A DNA stretch of 64,000 nucleotides from Neisseria mucosa. GTDB lineage: Bacteria > Pseudomonadota > Gammaproteobacteria > Burkholderiales > Neisseriaceae. The notes under the pieces were generated by a model. That model was not told the DNA's origin, did not search any database, and was given only the letters and a program-made list of their open reading frames with translations. Made by a program: the position numbers and the translations under genes. Of the stretch, positions 27,578 to 35,930 are shown one piece after another (the first letter of the stretch is position 1; every line of letters begins with the position of its first letter). The stretch lies in the NCBI GenBank assembly GCA_003028315.1, contig CP028150.1, positions 806,001 to 870,000 on the forward strand. Direction: 5' to 3'.

Positions 27578-30523
27578 ATGAACACCGTTTCCATCCAAAA
27601 CCTTTCCCACCGCTACGGCAAGACCCTTGCGCTTGACGGTGTGTCGCTGGACATTCCGAAAGGCGCGACGGTCGGTTTGATCGGGCCGGACGGTGTGGGC
27701 AAATCGACGCTGCTCTCGCTGATGGCGGGTGTGAAGGTGATTCAGGACGGGCGGGTGGAAGTGTTGGGCGGCGATATGGCGGACAAGGACGTGCGGCGGG
27801 ATTTGTCGCACCGCATCGCCTTTATGCCGCAGGGGCTGGGGCGCAACCTGTATCCTACCTTGTCGGTGTATGAGAATATCGATTTCCACGCGCGGCTGTT
27901 CGGTTTGGACGGACAGGAACGCACGCGGCAGATTGCGCGGCTGATGGAGGCGACCCGCCTTGCGCCGTTTTCCGGCAGGGCGGCGGGCAAGCTATCGGGC
28001 GGGATGAAGCAGAAGCTGAGTTTGTGCTGCGCGCTGGTGCACAGCCCGGATTTGCTGATTTTGGACGAACCGACCACGGGCGTGGACCCTTTGTCGCGCC
28101 GCCAGTTTTGGGCGTTGGTAGACGATTTGCGGCGGGAACACGCGGGCATGACCGTGATTGTGGCAACCGCCTATATTGAAGAAGCGCAGCGTTTCGAGCG
28201 GCTGCTGGCGATGGACGCGGGTAGGCTGCTGGAAAACAAGCCCACCGCCGATGTGCTGGCGGATTACGGCACTGATGTGTTGGAAGAAGCCTACGTCAAA
28301 ATGCTGCCGCCGGAAAAACAGCAGGGTTCGGGCGGTTTGGACATTACGCCGTTCGTCCCCGATCCCGATGCGCCGCCCGCGATGGAAGCGCACGGGCTGA
28401 CCAAGCGTTTCGGCGATTTTACCGCCGTGGACCACGTCAGCTTTACCATTCAAAAAGGCGAGATTTTCGGCTTTCTCGGCAGCAACGGCTGCGGCAAGTC
28501 CACCACCATGAAAATGCTGACCGGCCTGCTGGAAGCGACCGAAGGCGACGCCACGCTGTTGGGCAAGCCGATAGACGCGGGCGGCTTGGATACGAAAATG
28601 CGCGTCGGCTATATGTCGCAGGCGTTTTCGCTGTATGAGGAACTGAGCGTGCGCCGCAATCTGGATTTGCACGCCAGACTCTACCAGATGGGCGCTAAAG
28701 GCGCGGCGGCGGTGGAAGAAGCCCTGCAACAGTTTGATTTGGCGGACGTTGCCGACACCGCGCCCGCATCGCTGCCGCTGGGCATCCGCCAACGCCTGCA
28801 ACTGGCCGCCGCCTGCCTGCACCATCCCGAAGTGTTGATTTTGGACGAACCGACTTCGGGAGTCGATCCCGCCGCGCGCGATATGTTTTGGCGGCATCTT
28901 CTGAAACTCTCCCGCGAAGACAAAATCACCATCTTCGTTTCCACCCACTTTATGAACGAAGCCGCCCGCTGCGACCGCATTTCCTTTATGCACAAAGGCC
29001 GCGTGCTGGCGGTAGGTACGCCCGCCGAACTGGCGGCAAGGCAGAATGCGCCGGACTTGGAAGAAGCGTTTGTGCAGTATCTGATTGAAGCGGAAGGCGG
29101 AGAAGGTGGGGAAAGATCGTCCCGTCAGGAGACCGCGCACTCTGAAAGTGAACAGCGCGAGTTTCGCCAAAATACAGACGGCGTGCGTGAACCAAGTTCA
29201 CACACCCTACCGGCGGAAACTCCGACCGTAGGGTGTGTGGCGCAAACCACGCACGCGGAAGGGGCATCGGATGACAGGCATTATGAACTTTCAGACGACC
29301 TTCAAGGAAAAAATACAGGGTCGTCTGAAACCCAAAATGGCGTGCGTGAACCAAGTTCACACACCCTGCGAGACAACCCAAACATCCAAACCTTCAAATA
29401 CCGCTTCTCCATGATTTGGACCTTCGCCCGCCGCGAAGCCAAAGAACTCCTGCGCGACAAAATCCGCCTGTTTTTCGCCGTGTTCGGCCCGCTGATTATC
29501 ATGGCGTCGGTATCATGGGGGATTTCGTTTGACGTGCGGAATCTGAAATTCGCCGTTTATGACCGCGACCAAACCGCTGCCAGCCGCGAGCTGGTCGAAT
29601 ATTTCGACGGTTCGCGCTACTTCCTCCAACAGCCGCCGATACAGTCCGAAGCCGAAATCGACACCGTGCTCAAAAGCTCCGGCGCCATATTGGTCATCGA
29701 TATTCCGAGCGGTTTCGGGCGTGATTTGGCGCGCGGGCTCAAACCCGAAGTCGGTTTTTATGTGGACGGCTCCATGCCGTTTAACGCCACCAATATCCGC
29801 GGCTACATCGGCAGCCTGATCACCGCTTACACCAAAGACCGCATCGCCGAAAGCGGGCTGCCCGTTTCGCTCAAAGCCCCCGCCGGCATCGAACCGCGCT
29901 TTATGTACAATCAGGATTTCGACAGCATCAACGCCATCGCCCCGGGTGTGATGATGCTGGTGTTGATGATGATACCCGCCATGATGTCGGCGGTCGGCGT
30001 GGTGCGCGAACGCGAAATCGGTTCCATCGCCAATTTCTACGCATCGCCCGCCGCCGTGGCGCAATATCTGATCGGCAAACAGCTTCCCTATATCGCCGTC
30101 GGCATGGTCAATTTCGCCGCCATGATGCTGATGATTATTTACCTGTTCGGCGTGCCGCTCAAAGGCTCGTTTATCGGACTTGCCGTCGGCACGCTCTTGA
30201 TGGTGTCCGCCAGTACCGCGCTGGGGCTTTTGATTTCCTGCTTCGTGCGCTCCCAGCTTGCCGCCATCTTCGCCACCGCCATCATCACCATGATCCCCGC
30301 GCAAACCTATTCCGGTTTTCTCTACCCGCTGTCCACCATGGAAGGCGGCGCGCTGATTATCGGCAAAACCTTCCCATCGTCGTGGTACTACACCGTCAGC
30401 GTCGGCAGCTTCACAAAAGGGTTGCACACCGTCGACCTGTTGCATGAATACGCCGCCATCGCCGCCTTTGCCGCCACCAGCCTGATTCTGGCGTGCGTGT
30501 TGTTGAAGAAACAGGAGAAGTGA
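27578..30523 (+). CDS. RbbA-like ABC ATPase-permease fusion
   Basis: A 981-residue protein with two ABC ATPase domains followed by an ABC-2 type permease, the plan of E. coli RbbA. Domain 1 (about 1-240) has Walker A GPDGVGKSTLL, signature LSGGMKQKL and Walker B LLILDEPTTGVDP. Domain 2 (about 265-500) has GSNGCGKSTTM, a degenerate signature LPLGIRQRL and VLILDEPTSGVDP. The permease (about 610-981) starts at FARREAKELLRDKIRLFFAV and has about six membrane helices. The linker at about 505-605 is repeat-derived and unlike the rest. No HlyD-type partner or second permease is adjacent, as would be expected for a yhiI-rbbA-yhhJ-like set. Start MNTVSIQNLSHRYGK. Confidence 0.88.
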   Translation: MNTVSIQNLSHRYGKTLALDGVSLDIPKGATVGLIGPDGVGKSTLLSLMAGVKVIQDGRVEVLGGDMADKDVRRDLSHRIAFMPQGLGRNLYPTLSVYENIDFHARLFGLDGQERTRQIARLMEATRLAPFSGRAAGKLSGGMKQKLSLCCALVHSPDLLILDEPTTGVDPLSRRQFWALVDDLRREHAGMTVIVATAYIEEAQRFERLLAMDAGRLLENKPTADVLADYGTDVLEEAYVKMLPPEKQQGSGGLDITPFVPDPDAPPAMEAHGLTKRFGDFTAVDHVSFTIQKGEIFGFLGSNGCGKSTTMKMLTGLLEATEGDATLLGKPIDAGGLDTKMRVGYMSQAFSLYEELSVRRNLDLHARLYQMGAKGAAAVEEALQQFDLADVADTAPASLPLGIRQRLQLAAACLHHPEVLILDEPTSGVDPAARDMFWRHLLKLSREDKITIFVSTHFMNEAARCDRISFMHKGRVLAVGTPAELAARQNAPDLEEAFVQYLIEAEGGEGGERSSRQETAHSESEQREFRQNTDGVREPSSHTLPAETPTVGCVAQTTHAEGASDDRHYELSDDLQGKNTGSSETQNGVREPSSHTLRDNPNIQTFKYRFSMIWTFARREAKELLRDKIRLFFAVFGPLIIMASVSWGISFDVRNLKFAVYDRDQTAASRELVEYFDGSRYFLQQPPIQSEAEIDTVLKSSGAILVIDIPSGFGRDLARGLKPEVGFYVDGSMPFNATNIRGYIGSLITAYTKDRIAESGLPVSLKAPAGIEPRFMYNQDFDSINAIAPGVMMLVLMMIPAMMSAVGVVREREIGSIANFYASPAAVAQYLIGKQLPYIAVGMVNFAAMMLMIIYLFGVPLKGSFIGLAVGTLLMVSASTALGLLISCFVRSQLAAIFATAIITMIPAQTYSGFLYPLSTMEGGALIIGKTFPSSWYYTVSVGSFTKGLHTVDLLHEYAAIAAFAATSLILACVLLKKQEK
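29181..29367 (+). repeat. Intergenic-type repeats read through as a protein linker
   Basis: Inside the RbbA-like gene. A 28-base unit GCGTGCGTGAACCAAGTTCA plus CACACCCT occurs at 29181-29208 and again, identical, at 29340-29367. A related inverted unit (AGGGTGTGTGGCGCAAACCA...) lies at 29230-29256. Between them an inverted uptake-sequence pair (29289-29300 and 29319-29330) forms the kind of hairpin that ends genes elsewhere in this window. All are translated in frame, giving GVREPSSHTL twice and SDDL...GSSET. Confidence 0.88.
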
Positions 30524-30599
30524 GAGGTCGTCTGAAAACTCGGCAGGCGGATATTGATGCCTGACTTGTTCCTTAACCCACTATAAAGGAAAAAACGCC

Positions 30600-30950
30600 A
30601 TGAACCGAACAACCCTGTTTGACGGACTGGCCGAACGCTACGGCGCGGCGGCAGAATGTCCGTGGGCGAAATCTCCCGACTTTGCCGTGTTCCGCCACAC
30701 GGGCAACCGCAAATGGTTCTGCCTGTATATGCCCGTGCCGTCTGAAAAACTGGGCAGGGGCGAGGGCGGTCTGACGGAAATCGTCAACGTCAAATGCCGC
30801 CCCGAACACATCGGCGCATGGCGCGCGACGGCAGGCATCCTGCCCGCCTACCACATGAACAAAGAACATTGGTTGAGCATCGTATTGGCGCAAACGCCCG
30901 CAGAAAACGTGTGGCGGCTGATAGACGACAGCTTCGTGCTGACGCGCTAG
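30600..30950 (+). CDS. MmcQ/YjbR-family protein
   Basis: A 116-residue single-domain protein of the MmcQ/YjbR family, which have a double-wing DNA-binding fold; the biological target is unknown. Typical features are the N-terminal AERYGAAAECPWAKSPDFAV, the central strand KWFCLYMPV, VNVKCRPEHIGAWRAT and the C-terminal DDSFVLTR. It starts MNRTTLFDGLAERYG, 76 bases after the RbbA-like gene. That gap holds an uptake sequence and a fragment resembling a Correia terminus (TTAACCCACTATAAA). Confidence 0.87.
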   Translation: MNRTTLFDGLAERYGAAAECPWAKSPDFAVFRHTGNRKWFCLYMPVPSEKLGRGEGGLTEIVNVKCRPEHIGAWRATAGILPAYHMNKEHWLSIVLAQTPAENVWRLIDDSFVLTR

Positions 30951-30985
30951 GATTGGTTAACTTCACACATTAGATACAAGAGAAC

Positions 30986-31513
30986 ATGATGACTGACATT
31001 ACCCTTATCCCCGTTCAAGAACACGAAAAAGACGAGTTTATCCGCGCCTTGCAGCAGTCGTTCAGATTGGCGGTGGCAGACGATTTGGACGACGGAGAAG
31101 AAGTTATCAGCCGAGAAGAAATCGAAGAATCCATGAATGCACCCAAAGCAGAGAGCTATCACATTGTTGCCGACGGCGAAAAAGCAGGCGGCGCTGTGAT
31201 AGTCGTCAATGCTGAAACGGAGCGCGGTTCGTTGGATTTGCTATTTATGTTCCCGCAGAAACACGGGAGCGGCTTGGGCGGGAAAGCGTGGCGTGCGATA
31301 GAGCGGCTGCACCCCGAAGTGCGCGTGTGGGAAACGCATACGCCGTATTTTGAGAAGCGCAACATCCATTTCTACGTCAATAAATGCGGCTTTAAAATCG
31401 TAGAGTTTTTTAATCCGTACCACCCTGATACCACTAGACCGAAAGCTGTGGAGCAAGATGAAGCGTTTGAATATTTCTTCCGTTTTGAAAAAGAAATGCC
31501 GCAACAGCCGTAG
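30986..31513 (+). CDS. GNAT-family N-acetyltransferase
   Basis: A 175-residue GNAT protein, not closely similar to the one at 7178. The acetyl-CoA loop is PQKHGSGLGGKAW (about residues 90-102), preceded by strand GSLDLLFMF and followed by VWETHTPYFEKRNIHFYVN, the usual β5 region. KCGFKIVEFF is the C-terminal strand. Two Met codons begin it (MMTDITLIPV); either may be used. It lies 35 bases after the YjbR gene, so the two may be cotranscribed. The acceptor is unknown. Confidence 0.85.
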   Translation: MMTDITLIPVQEHEKDEFIRALQQSFRLAVADDLDDGEEVISREEIEESMNAPKAESYHIVADGEKAGGAVIVVNAETERGSLDLLFMFPQKHGSGLGGKAWRAIERLHPEVRVWETHTPYFEKRNIHFYVNKCGFKIVEFFNPYHPDTTRPKAVEQDEAFEYFFRFEKEMPQQP

Positions 31514-31571
31514 GATGTACTTTCTTGTCTTGAGCTTTTCAGACTTTATTTATTAAATTTCAGGAAAAAAC

Positions 31572-32264
31572 ATGAAAACCATAGGCATCATCGGCGGCAT
31601 GAGCCCCGAAAGCACCGTGCTCTACTACCAAATCATCAACCGCGAGACCAACCGCCGTTTGGGCGGCAACCGCAGTGCCAAAATCCTACTTGACAGCGTG
31701 GATTTTGAAGAAATCGTCCGTTTGCAGAAAAGCGGCGATTGGATGGCGGCAGGAAACGTGTTGGCGCAAAGCGCGCGGAAGCTGGAAGCGGGCGGCGCGG
31801 ATTTTTTGCTGCTTGCCACCAACACCATGCACAAAGTCGCCCCCGCCATCGAACAGGCGGCCGGCATCCCCTTGCTGCACGTCGTTGATGCGACTGCCGC
31901 CGCCATCAAACGGCAGGGCTTGTCCGCCGTCGGCCTGCTCGGTACGCGCTTTACCATGAGCGACGGTTTTTATACGGAGCGCATGGGTTCGCAGGGCGTA
32001 CAAACCATAACTCCGACCGCCGCCGAACAAGACGAAATCCACCGCATTATTTTTGACGAACTGTGCCTGAACCGCATCCGCTCCGAATCCGCCCGCTACT
32101 TTTACGACGTGATAGGCCGTCTGAAAAACGAAGGCGCGCAGGGCGTGATACTCGGCTGCACCGAAATCTGCCTGCTTGTGAACGAAACCGACAGCCCGCT
32201 GCCCGTGTTCGACAGCACCGCCATCCATGCGCTTGCAGCAGTGGATGCGGCGCTGGCGGAGTAA
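31572..32264 (+). CDS. Aspartate/glutamate racemase-family protein, YgeA type
   Basis: A 230-residue PLP-independent racemase. IGIIGGMSPESTVLYYQ is the N-terminal loop. The catalytic pair sits in two mirrored motifs: LLATNTMHKVA (about residues 79-89), with Thr where classical racemases have Cys, and GVILGCTEICLLV (about 188-200) with the Cys. From memory, the same Thr/Cys pair occurs in E. coli YgeA, a broad-range amino acid racemase favouring homoserine, so a plain aspartate racemase is less likely. The gene lies 58 bases after the acetyltransferase, after an AGGAAAAAAC ribosome site. Confidence 0.86.
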   Translation: MKTIGIIGGMSPESTVLYYQIINRETNRRLGGNRSAKILLDSVDFEEIVRLQKSGDWMAAGNVLAQSARKLEAGGADFLLLATNTMHKVAPAIEQAAGIPLLHVVDATAAAIKRQGLSAVGLLGTRFTMSDGFYTERMGSQGVQTITPTAAEQDEIHRIIFDELCLNRIRSESARYFYDVIGRLKNEGAQGVILGCTEICLLVNETDSPLPVFDSTAIHALAAVDAALAE

Positions 32265-32555
32265 TTAGGACTTTTGATTAAACTGGGACAGGGTTGGTTG
32301 ATTCTTAGTGTCGGATAACGAATATTTTGAACAGGGTGGATGGGATCCATCCCACGATTCCTTCTGATTTGGCATGACAGGCTTCAGTCCGAACTACGGT
32401 AACCAATTTTCAGACGGCCTGCATGAAGAAAACGCACAGTCGTCTGAAAATATAGCATCACGCTTTAGGATTACAACGTTTTGCCGATAAATCTACTTCT
32501 CTTTATTCAATAAAATGGAAAAATTAATTTAATCTATGAAAAGGGAGGTGAGGAT
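32265..32555 (+). other. Gap upstream of the siderophore receptor
   Basis: Holds an imperfect uptake-sequence hairpin (32407-32450, one arm CAGACGGCC, the other GTCGTCTG) that may end the racemase transcript, a short palindrome TGGGATCCATCCCA (32340-32353), and an AT-rich stretch just before the receptor gene ending in a strong GGGAGGTGAGG ribosome site. I looked for a Fur box and saw no convincing one. Confidence 0.5.
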
Positions 32556-34868
32556 ATGAATCGTTCGGGATTTCGCATGAGCCTGATTGCTTCCATGCTG
32601 TTGGGCACACATGCCATAGCGGCTGCCGATAAAGTTGAAGTGTCGGGTGTATTGGAAGATGTTTATGTACAGGCGGTAAACCGCAGCACGCGTACCGAAA
32701 ACCGAGATTCGTTCACCACCTCCGCCATGCGTACCACCACGGGTTTGGCTTTATCGCCCAAGGAAACGCCGCAGTCGGTCAGTGTCATTACCAAAACCCA
32801 GATTGAAGGGCAGGGCATTACCCGTTTGGAAGATGCACTGAAGGCCACTACGGGCGTTACCGTTGTGCGCGATTCCGACCGCTCGCGCTTCATGTCGCGC
32901 GGTTTCTATATCGACCAAATAGAAGAAGACGGCGTTTCTTCCAATGTTTCCAGCTATGTGGGCGAAACCATCCTCAATGCTGAGAGTCAGACCGATTTGT
33001 CGGTGTACGACCACATCGAAGTGGTGCGCGGTGCCACCGGTTTGACGCAGGCCAACGGCGAGCCGGGCGGAACCATCAATGCGGTACGCAAACGGCCGAC
33101 TTCTGCACGGCAGATACAAGGCAGCGTGAGTGCGGGGCGTTTCGACACTTACCGCGGCGAATTGGATGTTTCCGGCAGCCTCAACAGCAGCCACACGGTG
33201 CGCGGCCGTTTGTTGGGCGCATGGGAAAAGTCTGGTTCTTTCATCGACCGCGTCAATAGCCGGCAAAACGTGGTGTACGGCGTGCTTGATTTCGATTTGG
33301 GCGAAAAAGCAGTTTGGACGGTGGGCAGCCTGTATCAAAACCGCCATGCGGTGCCGGATGTGTACGGCCTGCCTGCAGGCAGCGAGGATCATCCGCTGCA
33401 TCTGCCGCGCAATGCTTATTCCGGCGCGCCGTGGAACAACAGCCGCTTCACCAAATTCAATTTATTTTCGGAGCTGCGGTACGATTTCAACGATAACTGG
33501 CGGGCTATCGGCTTGGTCGATTATCGCCGCGACACGGCATTTCGGGAGTATGCCGCGCTCAGCAGCGGTCCGAGCTGGCAAAACAGCAGCGGCACCATTT
33601 GGGGCAGCGGCAACCGCCTTGCCGACAACAAAACTGCGCAATGGACGGCGCAAGGCAAGCTGGCCGGCCGCTTTGAGGTATTGGGACGCCAACACGACGT
33701 GTTCGCCACATACAGCTACAACAAACGGCGTACCGACTCCGAAACCATGCAGCATTGGAATTTGTGGGCAGACCCGTCCGACTCTTGGAACCAGTTTTGC
33801 GCATCGCGCGGCTGGCCGAACTGGTGCGACCCTAACTTGAGCCGAGATTTCCCGCTGGATCCGTTTGACGGTTCCGTTATCCCGCGCCCCGATTGGAGCA
33901 AGCTGGCCGATTTGGATTACCGCTTCAACCCCATCCACCGACACACCGATGAGCATACCCGTTCCCATGCCGTCAGTGCCGGCATCCGCTTTAATCCGAC
34001 CGACAAACTGCACCTGCTGGCCGGTTTCCGCTACACCCGTTGGCGTTATCGGCAAAACACCGATGACATAATCGACCCGGCCAACCCTGCTCCTTTGGAG
34101 AGTATGACACGCCGCATTAACCGCAATCGTTTCGTGCCCTATTTGGGTATTACCTGGGATGTAACGCCGCATCACAGCCTGTATGCCAGCTACACCTCGA
34201 TTTTCAAACCGCAGCTCGAATATAAAGATGCCGGCGGCAACGATTTACCGCCCGTTATCGGCACCAACTACGAAATCGGCTGGAAATCCGCTTGGAACAA
34301 CAAACGCCTGAACACTGCCGTCGCCTTGTTCCAAATCGATCAGAAAAACCGCGCCGTTTATGGCGGAGATGACGGAATGGGCAACGGCTACTATATCAAC
34401 ACCGGCCGAGTGGTCAGCCGAGGCTTGGATGCGGAAATTTCTGGTAATCTGACCGATAACTGGAAACTGTTTGCCGGCTACACCTACAACGACAGCAAAT
34501 ACCGCAATGATGACGAAGACTACCAAGCAGGGCAGAGATACAGCCAGCACACGCCGCGCAGTATCTTCAGGCTCTACACCAATTACCGGCTGCCCGGTGC
34601 CGCGCACCGATGGAGTATCGGCGCAGGTATGAACGTGCAAAGCCGCACCGGTAACCTGCACGACCAGCACAACCTCAAGCAGGGCGGCTACACCTTGTGG
34701 CATGCCGATGTGCAATACGCGCCGACCGACCGCATCCGTTTGAGCCTGATTGGCAACAACCTGTCGAATAAGCGTTATTTTGAAAACAACGCCAACCGCA
34801 GCAACGGTACTTACAATTTTTACGGAATGCCGCGCAATATCATGTTCAAACTGAACTGGCGGCTGTAA
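32556..34868 (+). CDS. TonB-dependent siderophore receptor (FhuE/FpvA type)
   Basis: A 770-residue outer-membrane receptor taking up a ferric siderophore with TonB energy. Residues 1-24 are a signal peptide (LIASMLLGTHAIAA). The plug begins with the TonB box region (LEDVYVQAV, about 30-40), then GLALSPKETPQSVSVITKTQ and RFMSRGFYIDQIEEDGVSSN, a motif of the FhuE/FpvA/hydroxamate receptor group, then EVVRGATGLTQANGEPGGTI. The 22-stranded barrel follows and ends NFYGMPRNIMFKLNWRL. There is no N-terminal signalling domain of the FecA kind. Ligand unknown. The terminator uses a foreign uptake-sequence dialect, which suggests transfer. Confidence 0.9.
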   Translation: MNRSGFRMSLIASMLLGTHAIAAADKVEVSGVLEDVYVQAVNRSTRTENRDSFTTSAMRTTTGLALSPKETPQSVSVITKTQIEGQGITRLEDALKATTGVTVVRDSDRSRFMSRGFYIDQIEEDGVSSNVSSYVGETILNAESQTDLSVYDHIEVVRGATGLTQANGEPGGTINAVRKRPTSARQIQGSVSAGRFDTYRGELDVSGSLNSSHTVRGRLLGAWEKSGSFIDRVNSRQNVVYGVLDFDLGEKAVWTVGSLYQNRHAVPDVYGLPAGSEDHPLHLPRNAYSGAPWNNSRFTKFNLFSELRYDFNDNWRAIGLVDYRRDTAFREYAALSSGPSWQNSSGTIWGSGNRLADNKTAQWTAQGKLAGRFEVLGRQHDVFATYSYNKRRTDSETMQHWNLWADPSDSWNQFCASRGWPNWCDPNLSRDFPLDPFDGSVIPRPDWSKLADLDYRFNPIHRHTDEHTRSHAVSAGIRFNPTDKLHLLAGFRYTRWRYRQNTDDIIDPANPAPLESMTRRINRNRFVPYLGITWDVTPHHSLYASYTSIFKPQLEYKDAGGNDLPPVIGTNYEIGWKSAWNNKRLNTAVALFQIDQKNRAVYGGDDGMGNGYYINTGRVVSRGLDAEISGNLTDNWKLFAGYTYNDSKYRNDDEDYQAGQRYSQHTPRSIFRLYTNYRLPGAAHRWSIGAGMNVQSRTGNLHDQHNLKQGGYTLWHADVQYAPTDRIRLSLIGNNLSNKRYFENNANRSNGTYNFYGMPRNIMFKLNWRL

Positions 34869-34891
34869 TCCCCTCGTCGTCTGAAATAACG

Positions 34892-34935
34892 AAAAGCAGC
34901 CTGCACTTTTGTTTTAAAATGTGCAGGCTGCTTTT
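34892..34935. terminator. Terminator built from a Kingella-type uptake sequence
   Basis: The stem AAAAGCAGCCTGCAC pairs perfectly with GTGCAGGCTGCTTTT across a 14-base AT-rich loop. Each arm contains AAGCAGCCTGCA, which I recall as the uptake-sequence dialect of Kingella oralis, not of Neisseria. It ends the receptor gene. Confidence 0.85.
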
Positions 34936-35012
34936 TCTTTCCATCATTGCATATCCGTCCCATTTTTCAGACGACCTTCGGGCAAGCTGAAACACAAATA
35001 CAAGGAATCCCG

Positions 35013-35873
35013 ATGCCCAGTCGCACCGCCACCATCCTGACCACCGCACTCGCCCCGTTGATTTGGGGCAGCACCTATCTCGTGACCACAGAATTTCTGC
35101 CGCCGGACCGACCGTTCACCGCCGCGCTTATCCGTGTTTTACCCGCCGGGCTTTTGCTGTTGGCGTGGACGCGGCGCATACCCAAACGCGACGAATGGGC
35201 GACGGTTGTCTTGCTCGGTTTTTTAAACATCGGCTTTTTTCAGGCCATGCTGTTTGTGGCGGCGTATCGCTTGCCGGGCGGACTGGCGGCGGTGTTGAGT
35301 TCGACGCAGACGCTGATGGTGCTGGTGTTTACTTGGTTAATCGGCAAAACCATGCCGCCTAAAGCAGCTTGGGCTTGGTCGGCGGCAGGGGTTTTGGGGA
35401 TTGCGCTTTTGGTTTTGTCGCCGCAGGCGCGCTATGACGGGACGGGGATTTTGGCGGCATTGGCGGGCGCGGCGGCGATGGCGTTGGGCGTGTATTTGTC
35501 GAAACACCGCCGCACTTCGCTGCCCGTATTGGCGTTCACCGGCTGGCAGCTTTTCATCGGCGGATTATTTTTACTGCCCGTCGCCCTGCTTGCCGAACCG
35601 CGGCTCGAATCTTTAAGCCCCGCCAATATCGGCGGCTATCTGTATTTGAGCCTGTTTGGTGCCGTATTGGCTTATGTGTTGTTTTTCAGAGGAATCGCCA
35701 AACTTTCGCCTGCTGCGGTTTCGTCGTTGGGATTGCTCAGCCCTGTCTCGGCATTTATCTTGGGCTGGCTGTTTTTAGGGCAAGGGATGGACGCGAAGTC
35801 GCTGGCGGGATTTGCGTTGGTGTTGGTATCGATATTCGGGGTGCAGCGGGCAGTCATGAAAAAGGTCGTCTGA
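35013..35873 (+). CDS. EamA-family transporter
   Basis: A 286-residue inner-membrane protein with ten hydrophobic segments. It opens ILTTALAPLIWGSTYLVTTE, a strong mark of the YedA/RhtA-like EamA proteins, in which the WGS.Y motif lies in helix 1. The two halves divide near residue 140. Substrates in this group are amino acids or drugs; which one cannot be told. I chose MPSRTATILTT at 35013, since the in-frame upstream codons contain an uptake sequence. IS3 copy 1 lies 17 bases after the stop, inside what was this gene's terminator. Confidence 0.86.
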   Translation: MPSRTATILTTALAPLIWGSTYLVTTEFLPPDRPFTAALIRVLPAGLLLLAWTRRIPKRDEWATVVLLGFLNIGFFQAMLFVAAYRLPGGLAAVLSSTQTLMVLVFTWLIGKTMPPKAAWAWSAAGVLGIALLVLSPQARYDGTGILAALAGAAAMALGVYLSKHRRTSLPVLAFTGWQLFIGGLFLLPVALLAEPRLESLSPANIGGYLYLSLFGAVLAYVLFFRGIAKLSPAAVSSLGLLSPVSAFILGWLFLGQGMDAKSLAGFALVLVSIFGVQRAVMKKVV

Positions 35874-35930
35874 AACCTCAAAATCCGGTTTGAACTGGCC
35901 CCCAAATCTTGGACACTCATAAAAGCCTAT

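Noticed and set aside
27992..29170. 392-codon frame opposite the RbbA-like gene
   Set aside because: Antisense shadow of two clear ABC ATPase domains.
30570..30588. TTAACCCACTATAAA as part of a Correia element
   Set aside because: Only one terminus-like stretch with mismatches; no second end or interior found.
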